DNA of 64,000 nt from Ilyomonas sp965214235 (GTDB taxonomy: Bacteria > Bacteroidota > Bacteroidia > Chitinophagales > Chitinophagaceae): the NCBI GenBank assembly GCA_965214235.1, contig CBDCBH010000003.1, positions 2,294,001 through 2,358,000 of the forward strand, in the 5' to 3' direction. A program made the position numbers and the translations under genes. Shown here in pieces: positions 51,001 through 58,425 of the stretch (positions are counted from its first letter, which is position 1; the number at the start of each line of letters is the position of its first letter). Under the pieces are notes generated by a model. It was not told the origin of the DNA and made no database searches. It worked only from the letters and a program-made list of their open reading frames with translations.

Positions 51001-53106
51001 GTTAATAGTATCCAGCAAAAGGTTAAGCTGAACAGCCGGGTATTTGGGTTTGATGTCGGCCGTTGCATCTAAATTCAAAGAAATGTTCGGATCGCTGCTC
51101 ACAGCGTTCATAACAACTACTCCGTTGTTCAGTGTTCCATTCAAATCTATGTTTTGATAGTTGTAACCTTTTACCTGTGCAGCCAGCACACGTACAGCAT
51201 ATTTCAGGTTTGCTTTCTTTATATCAGTGCCCGTTCCACTTACATTTGCTTTGAGCGAAACAGTGCCTACATTTTGCTCTTGTTTTAAAAGATAACCTAA
51301 ATTCAATTTATCAATTACAGCTTTCACACTATAAGGAGCATTCGGGTGCATACCGCCCGTAACCTTCACGTTACCACGATTGGTGTTAAGTGCTAAATCA
51401 GTGTTGAAATCTTTCATTCCACCTTTAAAATACCCTTTGATAAAAAGGTTATCGGGCAAGCGGAAATTGGCCAGTTCCTTAGCCGGAATAAAAGGAAGAA
51501 TATCATTTTTAAAAGCGCTGATTTGCGCAATATTTACATCAGCATAAACTTTATTTGCATCGGGCAAACCTTTAATTCTTCCCGATAGTTTTACCACCAG
51601 ATTGCCATAACCTGAAACATCGAATTGTGGAATATCAAGGTCTTTTACATAGCCCTTAATAATAGTGTTAACCCTCAATACGGCGTTTTCTTTTCCTTGT
51701 AAATTCCTACGAAAAGTAGGCATGAAAGTAAGAATGTCTTTCGCCCCGATTTTTGTTCCCAGCAAATCCGCATCAATGTACATATCGCCAGGCTTTTTTG
51801 ATATTGCATCAAGAGATGGATAGCTAACAGCAAATTTGTTCTGAATGACAGACTGATCAGTTTGAACGAGTAGATTATTCAAGCTTGCGCCAGTATCAGT
51901 ATACACAAAGTTGGTTTTTAACTGGCGTAAATTAAAACCGCTTCCTTCTTTAAAAGAAAGCTTGCGGATGTTACCGTTGTAAATACTTGGCGTAAAGGCA
52001 AGGCTATCTCCATTTACTGTAAACGAATCAATCAGCAAGTGGCTGAAATCCATGCCGGCTGCGGCTTTCGGCTTGTTGTTGTCATCGTATTGAAATGTGT
52101 TATTGTTAAAGTCAACCTTTCCCAATTCAATCTTCCAGGGGTTTTGTAAACTTTCGCCTGTTTTTTGAGTAACCACTTGTTTTGTGTAAGAGGCTTCTTC
52201 CGATTTGCCTAATACGATTTTCGCCTGCGTATTATTAAGTGCAATATCATTCAAGCGAATATGAAGGGTTTGTAAATTCATATCGCCAGGATGTGTTACC
52301 AGTTCACCTAGGTGCAAATCAGCAAGTAATGCCGACACATCATTTTTATAATTGAAGTTGATGTTCTGAAATGTGAGTGCGCTGATATTAATTACCGGGC
52401 TGGTTGATTTGCCAACGGTAGTAGTATCAACATAACTGGTATCTTCCTGTATCAACGGTTTGTACTGATACACATTGGCAACAATATTTTTTACAGTAAT
52501 GTCGGGGATGGTGTACGCGTTATGCTCTAAATCAAACCGAGTAATGCGGGTTGTAAAATTGCCTAATTTAAAATACACATCATTGCCGGTTTCATCATCT
52601 TTATAAGTGGCAACAATATCATTCAGCACAATTTTATCCAAATGAAAATGCATGGCACTGCTGGTATCTTTGGGTGTTGGCGTTTTGTTTTGATCGCTGT
52701 TGAAAGCGTTAATAATGTATTGAAAATTGTAAGTAGTATCTGGCTTTAAACGATATATGTTGGCGCGGATTCCATCCAGCGAGAAATAATTTATATTCAC
52801 CTGATGATGCAGTAAACCAAACATGCCAATATCAACTCTTATTTCTTTTCCAGCTAATAATGTATCATGCTTTTGATCTTCAAGATAAATACCGGTAAGT
52901 ACAATGCGTTTAGGAAAGGCGATACTCAGTTTAGCAATGGAAACTTTTGTTTTTATTTTACCTTGAAGATAGCTAACGGCTTTATTTTTCGCGAAATTTT
53001 GTACGGCAGGAATTTGTATCGCCACAACAATAAGCAATAGCAGGAAGATAATGCTTCCTGCTATCCAAGAAATAACTTTTATACTCTTTTTTACGATGCG
53101 ATTCAA
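48034..53106 (-). CDS. tamB: TamB: giant envelope-spanning DUF490 protein, TTG start
   Basis: 1,690 residues. An N-terminal membrane anchor (SWIAGSIIFLLLLIVVAIQI, ~13-32) is followed by a very long series of amphipathic beta repeats (AsmA/TamB type; for example VKVTGGMHPNAPYSVKAVID) that form a hydrophobic groove from inner to outer membrane. The DUF490/TamB domain occupies the last ~450 residues (DVDLNFDLQSQQDY, LKVGVSKRLLNDRIKVNVG, FILNYDYNRLKEIF). The final ~40 residues are an unusual Lys/Gln/Glu-rich tail. TamB proteins are implicated in outer-membrane protein assembly and phospholipid transport. No ATG lies between the upstream stop (53121-53119) and the anchor, so TTG 53106 is the start. 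The small-protein operon ends 101 nt upstream. Confidence 0.92.
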   Translation of the reverse strand: MNRIVKKSIKVISWIAGSIIFLLLLIVVAIQIPAVQNFAKNKAVSYLQGKIKTKVSIAKLSIAFPKRIVLTGIYLEDQKHDTLLAGKEIRVDIGMFGLLHHQVNINYFSLDGIRANIYRLKPDTTYNFQYIINAFNSDQNKTPTPKDTSSAMHFHLDKIVLNDIVATYKDDETGNDVYFKLGNFTTRITRFDLEHNAYTIPDITVKNIVANVYQYKPLIQEDTSYVDTTTVGKSTSPVINISALTFQNINFNYKNDVSALLADLHLGELVTHPGDMNLQTLHIRLNDIALNNTQAKIVLGKSEEASYTKQVVTQKTGESLQNPWKIELGKVDFNNNTFQYDDNNKPKAAAGMDFSHLLIDSFTVNGDSLAFTPSIYNGNIRKLSFKEGSGFNLRQLKTNFVYTDTGASLNNLLVQTDQSVIQNKFAVSYPSLDAISKKPGDMYIDADLLGTKIGAKDILTFMPTFRRNLQGKENAVLRVNTIIKGYVKDLDIPQFDVSGYGNLVVKLSGRIKGLPDANKVYADVNIAQISAFKNDILPFIPAKELANFRLPDNLFIKGYFKGGMKDFNTDLALNTNRGNVKVTGGMHPNAPYSVKAVIDKLNLGYLLKQEQNVGTVSLKANVSGTGTDIKKANLKYAVRVLAAQVKGYNYQNIDLNGTLNNGVVVMNAVSSDPNISLNLDATADIKPKYPAVQLNLLLDTINLNALHLVTDTLNLHGHIIANVPVTDVDSLNGTVSITDLNITNGLKSYTADSIGLIASATLQQKNIDLNVANVIKANMIGQYKLTEIAPALEATINQYYNLPDYKAQKFAPQNFNLNATIIPQGLLLDFVPSLKGSDSLTLTSSFNSAQNDLQLALYGRQILIDSLQIDSLKIGAKTNADKLDLGVSFDDFKRGSIELYKTNLDASLSHNQLDFDLGSDDQKGKLQYALGGLLSQIKNGVKFGLKDTLVLDYDRWNVAQGNFIQYDSIAGILVNNFAISKNGQSLSINSTEPKPNAPIKVDFNNFQIATITKIAHQDSIPVEGSINGNAVVKDVMTNPIFTSDLAVNNVIYKRDTIGNLSLKVNNEEANTYTANITLEGNNTDVQVNGKYYTGESRMDLQLALNRLNLAIVKPFAADQLTDIGGELKGNATIQGTINSPIVNGSLRFDSTFIIPAITGERLTLPNETIDIDNQGVHFNEFTMRDANKARAIIDGDILTTDFKNYKFALNLSTDNFEAVNKKQGNKDLFYGKMNVDADVDVTGSMTSPNINANLRVNKPTDFTLILPSSDPEVEEREGVVVFEDKNHPERNKPTPSITDTIKGQTAMTGLDVTANIETDSTAKFTVVIDERSGDALTIMGAADLAGGIDQSGKISLTGNYKVSQGSYNLSLSFLKRKFNIRQGSTIIWTGDPTSAQVDITATYLANTAPIDLMQSEIAGYSQAAQTTYKEKLPFNVNLHMTGEMLKPIISFDITLPQDALTRWPDVDTKLQQVRSDEAELNKQAFALLLLGRFVQEDPLASSGGGGGVQGAVRSSAAGLLTDQLNKLAGNLVKGVDLNFDLQSQQDYTTGTEQNSTDLKVGVSKRLLNDRIKVNVGSSFAVENPQGSNKAASNIAGDLSVDYQLTKDGRYLLQAYRRNNYEGVAEGQVIETGLSFILNYDYNRLKEIFENHKAAKEVRKKNKQTDKKVEEQKQQKDEKDKQQQAAADSKK

Positions 53107-53207
53107 AAGGTAGAAGCTTTAGCTTATCCAACAATAATGGTGTTCGCAAAACCTTTTCAGGCTTCACTTTCTTCATTTATCAGCAACGGCCTTTTGGGAG
53201 TTTTATT

Positions 53208-53363
53208 TCACGCTCTGCGAATAACAGCTATCAAAATAGCGATGATAGCAATAACAAGCAAAATGTGAATAAGACCTGATGTGTTAGCGCCTCCGGTAAA
53301 AAAGAATTGCCAAACCCAAATAATAATGCAGATAACGGCAATGAGGTACAGAATGCTTCTCAT
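53208..53363 (-). CDS. Lmo0937-family small membrane protein
   Basis: 51 residues: MRSILYLIAVICIIIWVWQF, FFTGGANTSG, then LIHILLVIAIIAILIAVIRRA. There are two membrane helices joined by a Gly/Thr-rich turn, with Arg at both ends. It matches the Lmo0937 family of two-helix membrane proteins, common in Bacteroidota and often found in stress-related clusters. Its ATG overlaps the TGA of the upstream gene (ATGA, 53363-53360), so translation is probably coupled. Last gene of the four-gene set. Function unknown. Confidence 0.85.
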   Translation of the reverse strand: MRSILYLIAVICIIIWVWQFFFTGGANTSGLIHILLVIAIIAILIAVIRRA

Positions 53364-53764
53364 AATACTTCGATTTTTTGTTGTGAATGTTTACGATTTT
53401 TGATATAATTGAAAACACCTTTAATAGCTGCAGCTGCTCCAGCTTTTTTAACGACGTTTAAAACGCGATCTTTCACTGTTACGCCTTTTTGCTTTTTAAA
53501 AACAGAAAACAAACCTGCAGTATTTTTTATAAAGCCAAAGCTATTTTTAAGGGCTCCTGCTGTAAGAAGAAACGGAATGAACTTCATTAAAGCAGAGGGA
53601 ACCACTTTACTCACGGCAAATTTTCTGGCTTCTCCAGGCGCTTGCTGTACATGAGTTTTTAAATGCGACTCGTGCGTAGCAATGTCGGCTTTTATTCTTA
53701 TTATCTCGCTTTGTAAATCTTTTAAAGATTTGATGTGCGATAAATCTCTGCTATACTTTGCCAT
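53360..53764 (-). CDS. Hypothetical protein of the YtxH-holin operon
   Basis: 134 residues of unrecognised family. Residues ~5-40 are a charged, coiled-coil-like segment (LSHIKSLKDLQSEIIRIKADI). The middle (~50-90) holds two weakly hydrophobic stretches (ALMKFIPFLLTAGALKNSFG, FIKNTAGLFSVFKKQ), and the end is strongly basic (FNYIKNRKHSQQKIEVL). The build resembles a peripheral or hairpin-inserted membrane protein. It overlaps the preceding holin-like gene by one base (TAATG-type junction at 53764) and the following Lmo0937 gene by four, so it is part of a tightly coupled operon. Confidence 0.75.
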   Translation of the reverse strand: MAKYSRDLSHIKSLKDLQSEIIRIKADIATHESHLKTHVQQAPGEARKFAVSKVVPSALMKFIPFLLTAGALKNSFGFIKNTAGLFSVFKKQKGVTVKDRVLNVVKKAGAAAAIKGVFNYIKNRKHSQQKIEVL

Positions 53765-54153
53765 TACTTTTTCTTAAGAAAACTTTGAATGATTTTATGG
53801 ATAATGGCATTGCCAAACAACTTTTTACCAAAGAAAATTACCAATAATATAAGCAGCAAATAAACACCTGCTACAATACCAAACCCGGCAGCATAATTAT
53901 GAAATATATTGCTAAATAAAAAGCCCAGTGTAATACTGATAAAAATAAGCAGGAACAAGCCAAACACCAGCAATAAAACACCAGAGATAATAGCAGCTAT
54001 TGCAACCGATATTTTTTCTATCGCCTGAAGCTTTACAAGCGTTATTCTGTCACTAATGTAAGCCTGAAAACGATCTTTTATTTCTGTAAAAAAGTTAGGC
54101 TTTTCTTTTGGCTCTTCAATGTAAGTTGTATTGTCGTTAAGAGGTTGCTGCAT
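53764..54153 (-). CDS. Phage-holin-family / Holin-X-like membrane protein
   Basis: 129 residues. The N-terminal ~30 residues are polar and followed by an amphipathic segment (FFTEIKDRFQAYISDRITLV). There are two long membrane helices: ISVAIAAIISGVLLLVFGLF with LLIFISITLGFLF, and AGFGIVAGVYLLLILLVIFF. A basic C-terminus ends KIIQSFLKKK. This is the Phage_holin_3_6 / Holin-X pattern, which despite the name is a common housekeeping membrane protein in Bacteroidota. Its start lies 17 nt inside the end of the YtxH gene. No phage genes are near. Confidence 0.85.
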   Translation of the reverse strand: MQQPLNDNTTYIEEPKEKPNFFTEIKDRFQAYISDRITLVKLQAIEKISVAIAAIISGVLLLVFGLFLLIFISITLGFLFSNIFHNYAAGFGIVAGVYLLLILLVIFFGKKLFGNAIIHKIIQSFLKKK

Positions 54154-54460
54154 CTTTCACGTCTTTTGCTTTCTTTTCTAGTTTTGCAATGTATTTTTTT
54201 CCTTTGGCAATCAAATCGTTTATATCGTCAGCCGTATCGCCATATTTACTTTTAGCTTTGTCCTGCAAATCACCGTATTTATCTTTTGCCATGTCCTGCC
54301 AATCGTCAGCCTTATCCTTAACATCATCCCAAAAATCTTTTCCTTTGCTACTTACATCGTCCCATAAATCCTGACCTTTATCGCTGTTGGCAAACAAAGC
54401 GATCAGTGTGCCTGCAGCCGCACCCAGTATTAAACCTGCAACAAATTTTGAACTTGCCAT
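54137..54460 (-). CDS. YtxH-domain protein
   Basis: 107 residues. An N-terminal single membrane helix with glycine zipper (KFVAGLILGAAAGTLIALFA) is followed by a long hydrophilic helix with an 11-residue-type periodicity (DLWDDVSSKGKDFWDDVKDK, KYGDLQDKAKSKYGD), resembling LEA-like amphipathic repeats. This is the YtxH family, a general-stress membrane protein group of unknown biochemical role. First gene of the four-gene operon; its end overlaps the holin-like gene by 17 nt. No exact -7 element was found; a short dyad ACAATGCAAGCATTGT lies about 27 nt upstream. Confidence 0.88.
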   Translation of the reverse strand: MASSKFVAGLILGAAAGTLIALFANSDKGQDLWDDVSSKGKDFWDDVKDKADDWQDMAKDKYGDLQDKAKSKYGDTADDINDLIAKGKKYIAKLEKKAKDVKDAATS

Positions 54461-54913
54461 TATTTTTTATTTTAGATGTTTTACAACAATGCAAGCATTG
54501 TACCACAACAAATTATATGAAAACAAAAGGGGTATTTTAAAAAGAATTCGTGGTATAAAATCCACAAAAGATGTACTATCTGAATTTGAGATATACTATT
54601 ACTTACTAAACATTAATAAAAGAAAAAGGGGAAAAACTTTTTTTAGATTTCTTGTTGCAGCAAAAAAATTATAATATTTTAACGACATGTTTTTGATTTT
54701 TGATTATCCAATTTGTTATAAAAGAAAACCAATTGTATTGTAATTAATCACTGTTCTTATACTCATTGCAGTAGTTTTTGTTATTGCTTTATAAGTAAAA
54801 ACAAACTTGCCAAATGTAGATGCAGCACATTGCACTGAAGCTTACTTTCTTATTACTTACACTTTTTATCTATCATCTTTGTTCTTTCACCTTGTATCTT
54901 AATTTCTTATAAG
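54461..54913. other. AT-rich intergenic region, 453 bp
   Basis: It carries the upstream region of the YtxH operon with the dyad at 54487-54502, and one GTAAAAACAAA motif at 54795-54805. A 61-codon plus-strand ORF at 54489-54674 encodes a very basic, AT-rich peptide (NKLYENKRGILKRIRG..); I cannot support it as a gene. Confidence 0.4.
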
Positions 54914-55786
54914 CTATAAAGCTTTATATTTTTCAGCATCCCATTGCCATTTCCACCGGCGGTGGCTCCATAAATAATTGGCGGGCTGCTCACGAATGCC
55001 ATCTTCAATAAAAGATACCATGCGCTTGGTAATTTCACCTTTAGGCAGGCTCTTCGGATCGGTGGTTAACAACACGATTTCCGACCGGTAATAGCCTCGT
55101 TTTATTATGTTGATTTTGCCCATCATTACGACTGTATTATTCATACGAGCCGTGCGTTCGGGACCCTGAACAAAAGTTGCCATCTTACCAAAAAAAGGAA
55201 GCCAGTACGCTTTTTCGGGAAACTCGCTTTGATCGGCTACCAGCACCAGTGCAAACCTTTTTTTTGCAAACGGCGCAAACTCCTGCCGGTAGCTGTTAGC
55301 GGCTACTAAATAGGAAGCAAAACGGGTACGGGCTTTATAAAAAATACGATTAATTATAGTGTTACTGATGGGTTTATACACCACAACAAACGGATACAAA
55401 ATGTTTATGCCATAAGCCACATTTCCATACTCCCAATTAAAATAATGCCCTAAATGTACCTGTACATTTTGTCCGGTTTTATATACATTATCCAGCAGTT
55501 CGTAACTGCCGGTAAAGCGTTTGTTCAACTCTTTTTTTGAAATGGAAAGCAGCTTTATAAATTCAATCCAGTTATCGGTAAAATGAGTGTAAAAATCTTT
55601 TTCAATTTTTTTTCTTTCTTCTTCATTTTTTTCTGGAAAAGCAATAAGCAGGTTATTTTTTACTACAGTTCTCCGATACCTGATGACATGATACAACAAA
55701 AACGAAATGACATCACTCAATCCATACATGAACCAAAACGGAAGTAAGGAAAACAAATAAAAAAAACCATACACAATGTAGAACAT
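54914..55786 (-). CDS. LpxL/HtrB-type lipid A acyltransferase
   Basis: 290 residues. An N-terminal membrane segment (MFYIVYGFFYLFSLLPFWFM) precedes the acyltransferase domain. The HX4-5E catalytic motif is in VHLGHYFNWE near residue 111. ADQSEFPEKAYWLPFFGKMATFVQGPERTARM is the characteristic block that follows in lauroyl/myristoyl acyltransferases, and the C-terminus NYLWSHRRWKWQ is diagnostic of the family. It adds a secondary acyl chain to lipid A (or an aminolipid) at the cytoplasmic face of the inner membrane. The gene is on the same strand as, and 97 nt after, nadB. Confidence 0.9.
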   Translation of the reverse strand: MFYIVYGFFYLFSLLPFWFMYGLSDVISFLLYHVIRYRRTVVKNNLLIAFPEKNEEERKKIEKDFYTHFTDNWIEFIKLLSISKKELNKRFTGSYELLDNVYKTGQNVQVHLGHYFNWEYGNVAYGINILYPFVVVYKPISNTIINRIFYKARTRFASYLVAANSYRQEFAPFAKKRFALVLVADQSEFPEKAYWLPFFGKMATFVQGPERTARMNNTVVMMGKINIIKRGYYRSEIVLLTTDPKSLPKGEITKRMVSFIEDGIREQPANYLWSHRRWKWQWDAEKYKAL

Positions 55787-55883
55787 AAGGGCAAATATAT
55801 AACCAGCCGGGAAGGCAGAAAGTCATCAACTCAGATATGCAGCAAACAGGTATGCGCTTTTCAATTTTTTAGTGATTAAATAA

Positions 55884-57482
55884 TTATAAAATGATATCCT
55901 GAAGCAAGTTGCTTTTTTGAAGATGATCGGTATTAAAATGCAAGCCCCGGCTTTCTTTTCTTAACGATGCGCCTTTTACAATTAAATAACCAACGGAGAT
56001 GATGTTTCGCAATTCAAATAATTGCGGAGATACGCGCGTGGCTTTATATAAATCTTCGGTTTCATCAAACAATAAATCAAGCCGTTTCGATGCACGTTGC
56101 AGTCGCACATCGGTGCGCACAATGCCCACATAATCACTCATAATTTGTTGCAGTTCTTTCACGCTTTGCGTTATTAAGATCATTTCTTTAGGTTCAGTAG
56201 TGCCTCGTTGATTCCAGTCGGGTATGCCGGCTTCAAAACCAATGCCGTCAATGGCTTCAGCACTATTTAAAAAAGCACGATGCCCAAATACCATCGCTTC
56301 CAGCAGGCTGTTACTTGCAAGCCGGTTGGCGCCATGCAAACCTGTGCAGGCGCATTCACCGCAGGCATACAAATGCAGAATGGAAGTGCGCGCCCATTCA
56401 TCGGTTTTAATGCCGCCGCAGCTATAATGCGCAGCCGGTGCAACGGGTATCATTTGCTGCATTACATCAATGCCGATGCTTAAGCATTTTTCATAAATAT
56501 TGGGGAAATGATGAATGAATTTTTCTCTATCTATGTGCCTGCAATCAAGGTACACATGCTCGGTGCCGGTGCGCTTCATTTCGCTGTCGATAGCGCGGGC
56601 AACAATATCGCGGGGAGCTAAATCTTTACGTGCATCATATCGTTCCATAAACGCTTCGCTATCTTTATTTCGTAAGATGCCACCATCGCCGCGCACCGCT
56701 TCTGTAATTAAAAAAGAGGGCGATATGCCAGGTTCGTATAAAGCTGTGGGATGAAATTGAATGAACTCCATATTTTCAATTCTTCCTTTCGCGCGGTACA
56801 CCATTGCAATGCCGTCGCCGGTTGCAATTTTAGGATTGGTAGTAGTGCGGTACGCCTGTCCGCAACCACCTGTTGCCAGCACCGTTATTTTAGCTAAAAT
56901 CGTTTCAATGTCATTTGTTTTTTCGTTCAGCACATATACGCCATAACAACAAATGTCGGGCGTGGCTTTGGTAATAAGATAACCCAGATGATGCTGTGTT
57001 ATTAAATCCAGCACAAAGCAATGGTTAATGAGCTGAATGTTTTTGTATTTTTCAAGTTGTGATAATAAGGCGCGTTCCAACTCTTTGCCCGTAACATCTT
57101 TATGATGCAGAATACGAAACTCGCTGTGGCCGCCTTCGCGCCCCAGTGCATATTCGCCGCTTTCGTTTTTATCAAACTCGGCACCATAATTAATAACTTC
57201 ATTAATGCGTTCGGGACCTTCTTTCACTACAATTTCCACAATCTTTTCATTGCACAAGCCATCGCCTGCTATCAGCGTGTCTTCTATGTGTTTTTCGTAG
57301 CTGTCTTTAGCTTCATCCATTACGCCGGCAACGCCACCCTGCGCATACTTTGTATTGGTTTCATCGGCGCTGGTTTTGGTAATAACCAACACATTTTTTT
57401 GAGGAAATTGTTGGGCAATTTTCAACGCATATGTTAAACCAGCAATGCCGGAGCCAATTACTAAAAAATCGGTTTGCTGCAT
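55884..57482 (-). CDS. nadB: L-aspartate oxidase
   Basis: 532 residues, full length. The FAD-binding GSGIAGLTYALKIA lies at residues 10-23. TNTKYAQGGVAGVMDEAKDS is the NadB-specific variant of the fumarate-reductase loop, and EGGHSEFRILHHKD carries active-site residues. FIQFHPTALYEPG, RDIVARAIDSEM, HYSCGGIKTDEWARTS and ACTGLHGANRLASNSLLE follow. It oxidises L-aspartate to iminoaspartate, the first step of de novo NAD synthesis; nadA and nadC are not in this window. Cytoplasmic. Confidence 0.96.
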   Translation of the reverse strand: MQQTDFLVIGSGIAGLTYALKIAQQFPQKNVLVITKTSADETNTKYAQGGVAGVMDEAKDSYEKHIEDTLIAGDGLCNEKIVEIVVKEGPERINEVINYGAEFDKNESGEYALGREGGHSEFRILHHKDVTGKELERALLSQLEKYKNIQLINHCFVLDLITQHHLGYLITKATPDICCYGVYVLNEKTNDIETILAKITVLATGGCGQAYRTTTNPKIATGDGIAMVYRAKGRIENMEFIQFHPTALYEPGISPSFLITEAVRGDGGILRNKDSEAFMERYDARKDLAPRDIVARAIDSEMKRTGTEHVYLDCRHIDREKFIHHFPNIYEKCLSIGIDVMQQMIPVAPAAHYSCGGIKTDEWARTSILHLYACGECACTGLHGANRLASNSLLEAMVFGHRAFLNSAEAIDGIGFEAGIPDWNQRGTTEPKEMILITQSVKELQQIMSDYVGIVRTDVRLQRASKRLDLLFDETEDLYKATRVSPQLFELRNIISVGYLIVKGASLRKESRGLHFNTDHLQKSNLLQDIIL

Positions 57483-57675
57483 GATATTATTATTTTATAC
57501 AAGAGTATTTGATACTGCAACGACACTTGTTATTTTGGCAAACTTAATATGGATATTGTAATGATGAATGAAGCAAATACAAACCATTTTGCAATGTTTA
57601 TATTCTGAAGAACAAAAAATATAAAATGATGTAAAAACAAAAGATAAAAACCTGCCATTTAAAAAAGAAACCATT

Positions 57676-58176
57676 TTACAACGCTTTGCGCACATCTATC
57701 TCTTTTACCTGCCGAATCATTCTTGCATGTATCTTTTCATCAGTTGCAATTATTTGAAACGGCTTTGCATTATCGGGCAACGCTTTTCCATCCTGTTCAT
57801 CAGCCAAAATAATACTTTTATTGGCGAAAAACGTATCCACTTCAGCCAGCGCAAACACAACGCTGTAGCCATCGGCGGCTTTTACAAAAAGGTAACTGCT
57901 TGCTGTTTGCTTTTTTGCTGCATTTCCTAACTGAATGCCCGCTTTTTGAAGCAATACACAAAGGCTTATACCTGTGTAAGTGTGCATCTGCTCATCGTGC
58001 CCTTTTAGGGTAAGACTGGTATGCGGCATGGCTTTTATATCGGCTGCCGACAGCGTAAAGGCTTTGTTATTTTCGTTGATGATTGCAAGCTTGCTGCTAT
58101 CAGTTTGAGCCAGTAAAGCAACAGGAAAAATGAAGCAAAAGAAAACGATGATGTATGAAAACAGTTTAAGTGCCAT
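57676..58176 (-). CDS. Small molybdopterin-oxidoreductase-domain-like exported protein
   Basis: 166 residues from the ATG at 58176, which starts the signal peptide MALKLFSYIIVFFCFI..VALLAQ; 32 further in-frame codons upstream begin at a TTG and would only add hydrophobic residues. The mature ~140 residues resemble the core of the sulfite-oxidase-like (Oxidored_molyb) fold: FTLSAADIKAMPHTSLTLKG, YTGISLCVLLQKAGI, YLFVKAADGYSVVFALAEVD, and the closing FQIIATDEK..RMIRQVKEIDV. The usual pterin-binding cysteine is absent (no Cys except Cys in GISLCVLL), so cofactor binding is doubtful. It may be a periplasmic binding module. Confidence 0.7.
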   Translation of the reverse strand: MALKLFSYIIVFFCFIFPVALLAQTDSSKLAIINENNKAFTLSAADIKAMPHTSLTLKGHDEQMHTYTGISLCVLLQKAGIQLGNAAKKQTASSYLFVKAADGYSVVFALAEVDTFFANKSIILADEQDGKALPDNAKPFQIIATDEKIHARMIRQVKEIDVRKAL

Positions 58177-58425
58177 AAATAAAAACATTGCTTGTAGGAT
58201 AGCAAAAGTATTGCAAAACAGCAATAAGAAATTTGTTAAGCAAGGAACCAAAAGGTCAGCAATTTGCAGCAAAACAAAACATCATTTTGCGTTAGAAGAT
58301 GTTTATATATTATTGATTGAACCATAAAGACGCTAAATTGCTCTAAAGAATTATTAAGTACAATTTGTGTTGCTTCTTTTCTTTGGTCTTAGTAGTTCCA
58401 TATTCTTAAAAATTTAAACAGTCTC

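Noticed and set aside
53764..54153. Prophage, suggested by a holin-type gene
   Set aside because: No other phage genes nearby. The holin-like family is common in housekeeping operons of Bacteroidota and here is fused into a small membrane-protein operon.
54489..54674. 61-codon very basic plus-strand ORF
   Set aside because: Very AT-rich, composition driven by AAA/AAT codons, starts inside a dyad, and shows no family resemblance or promoter.
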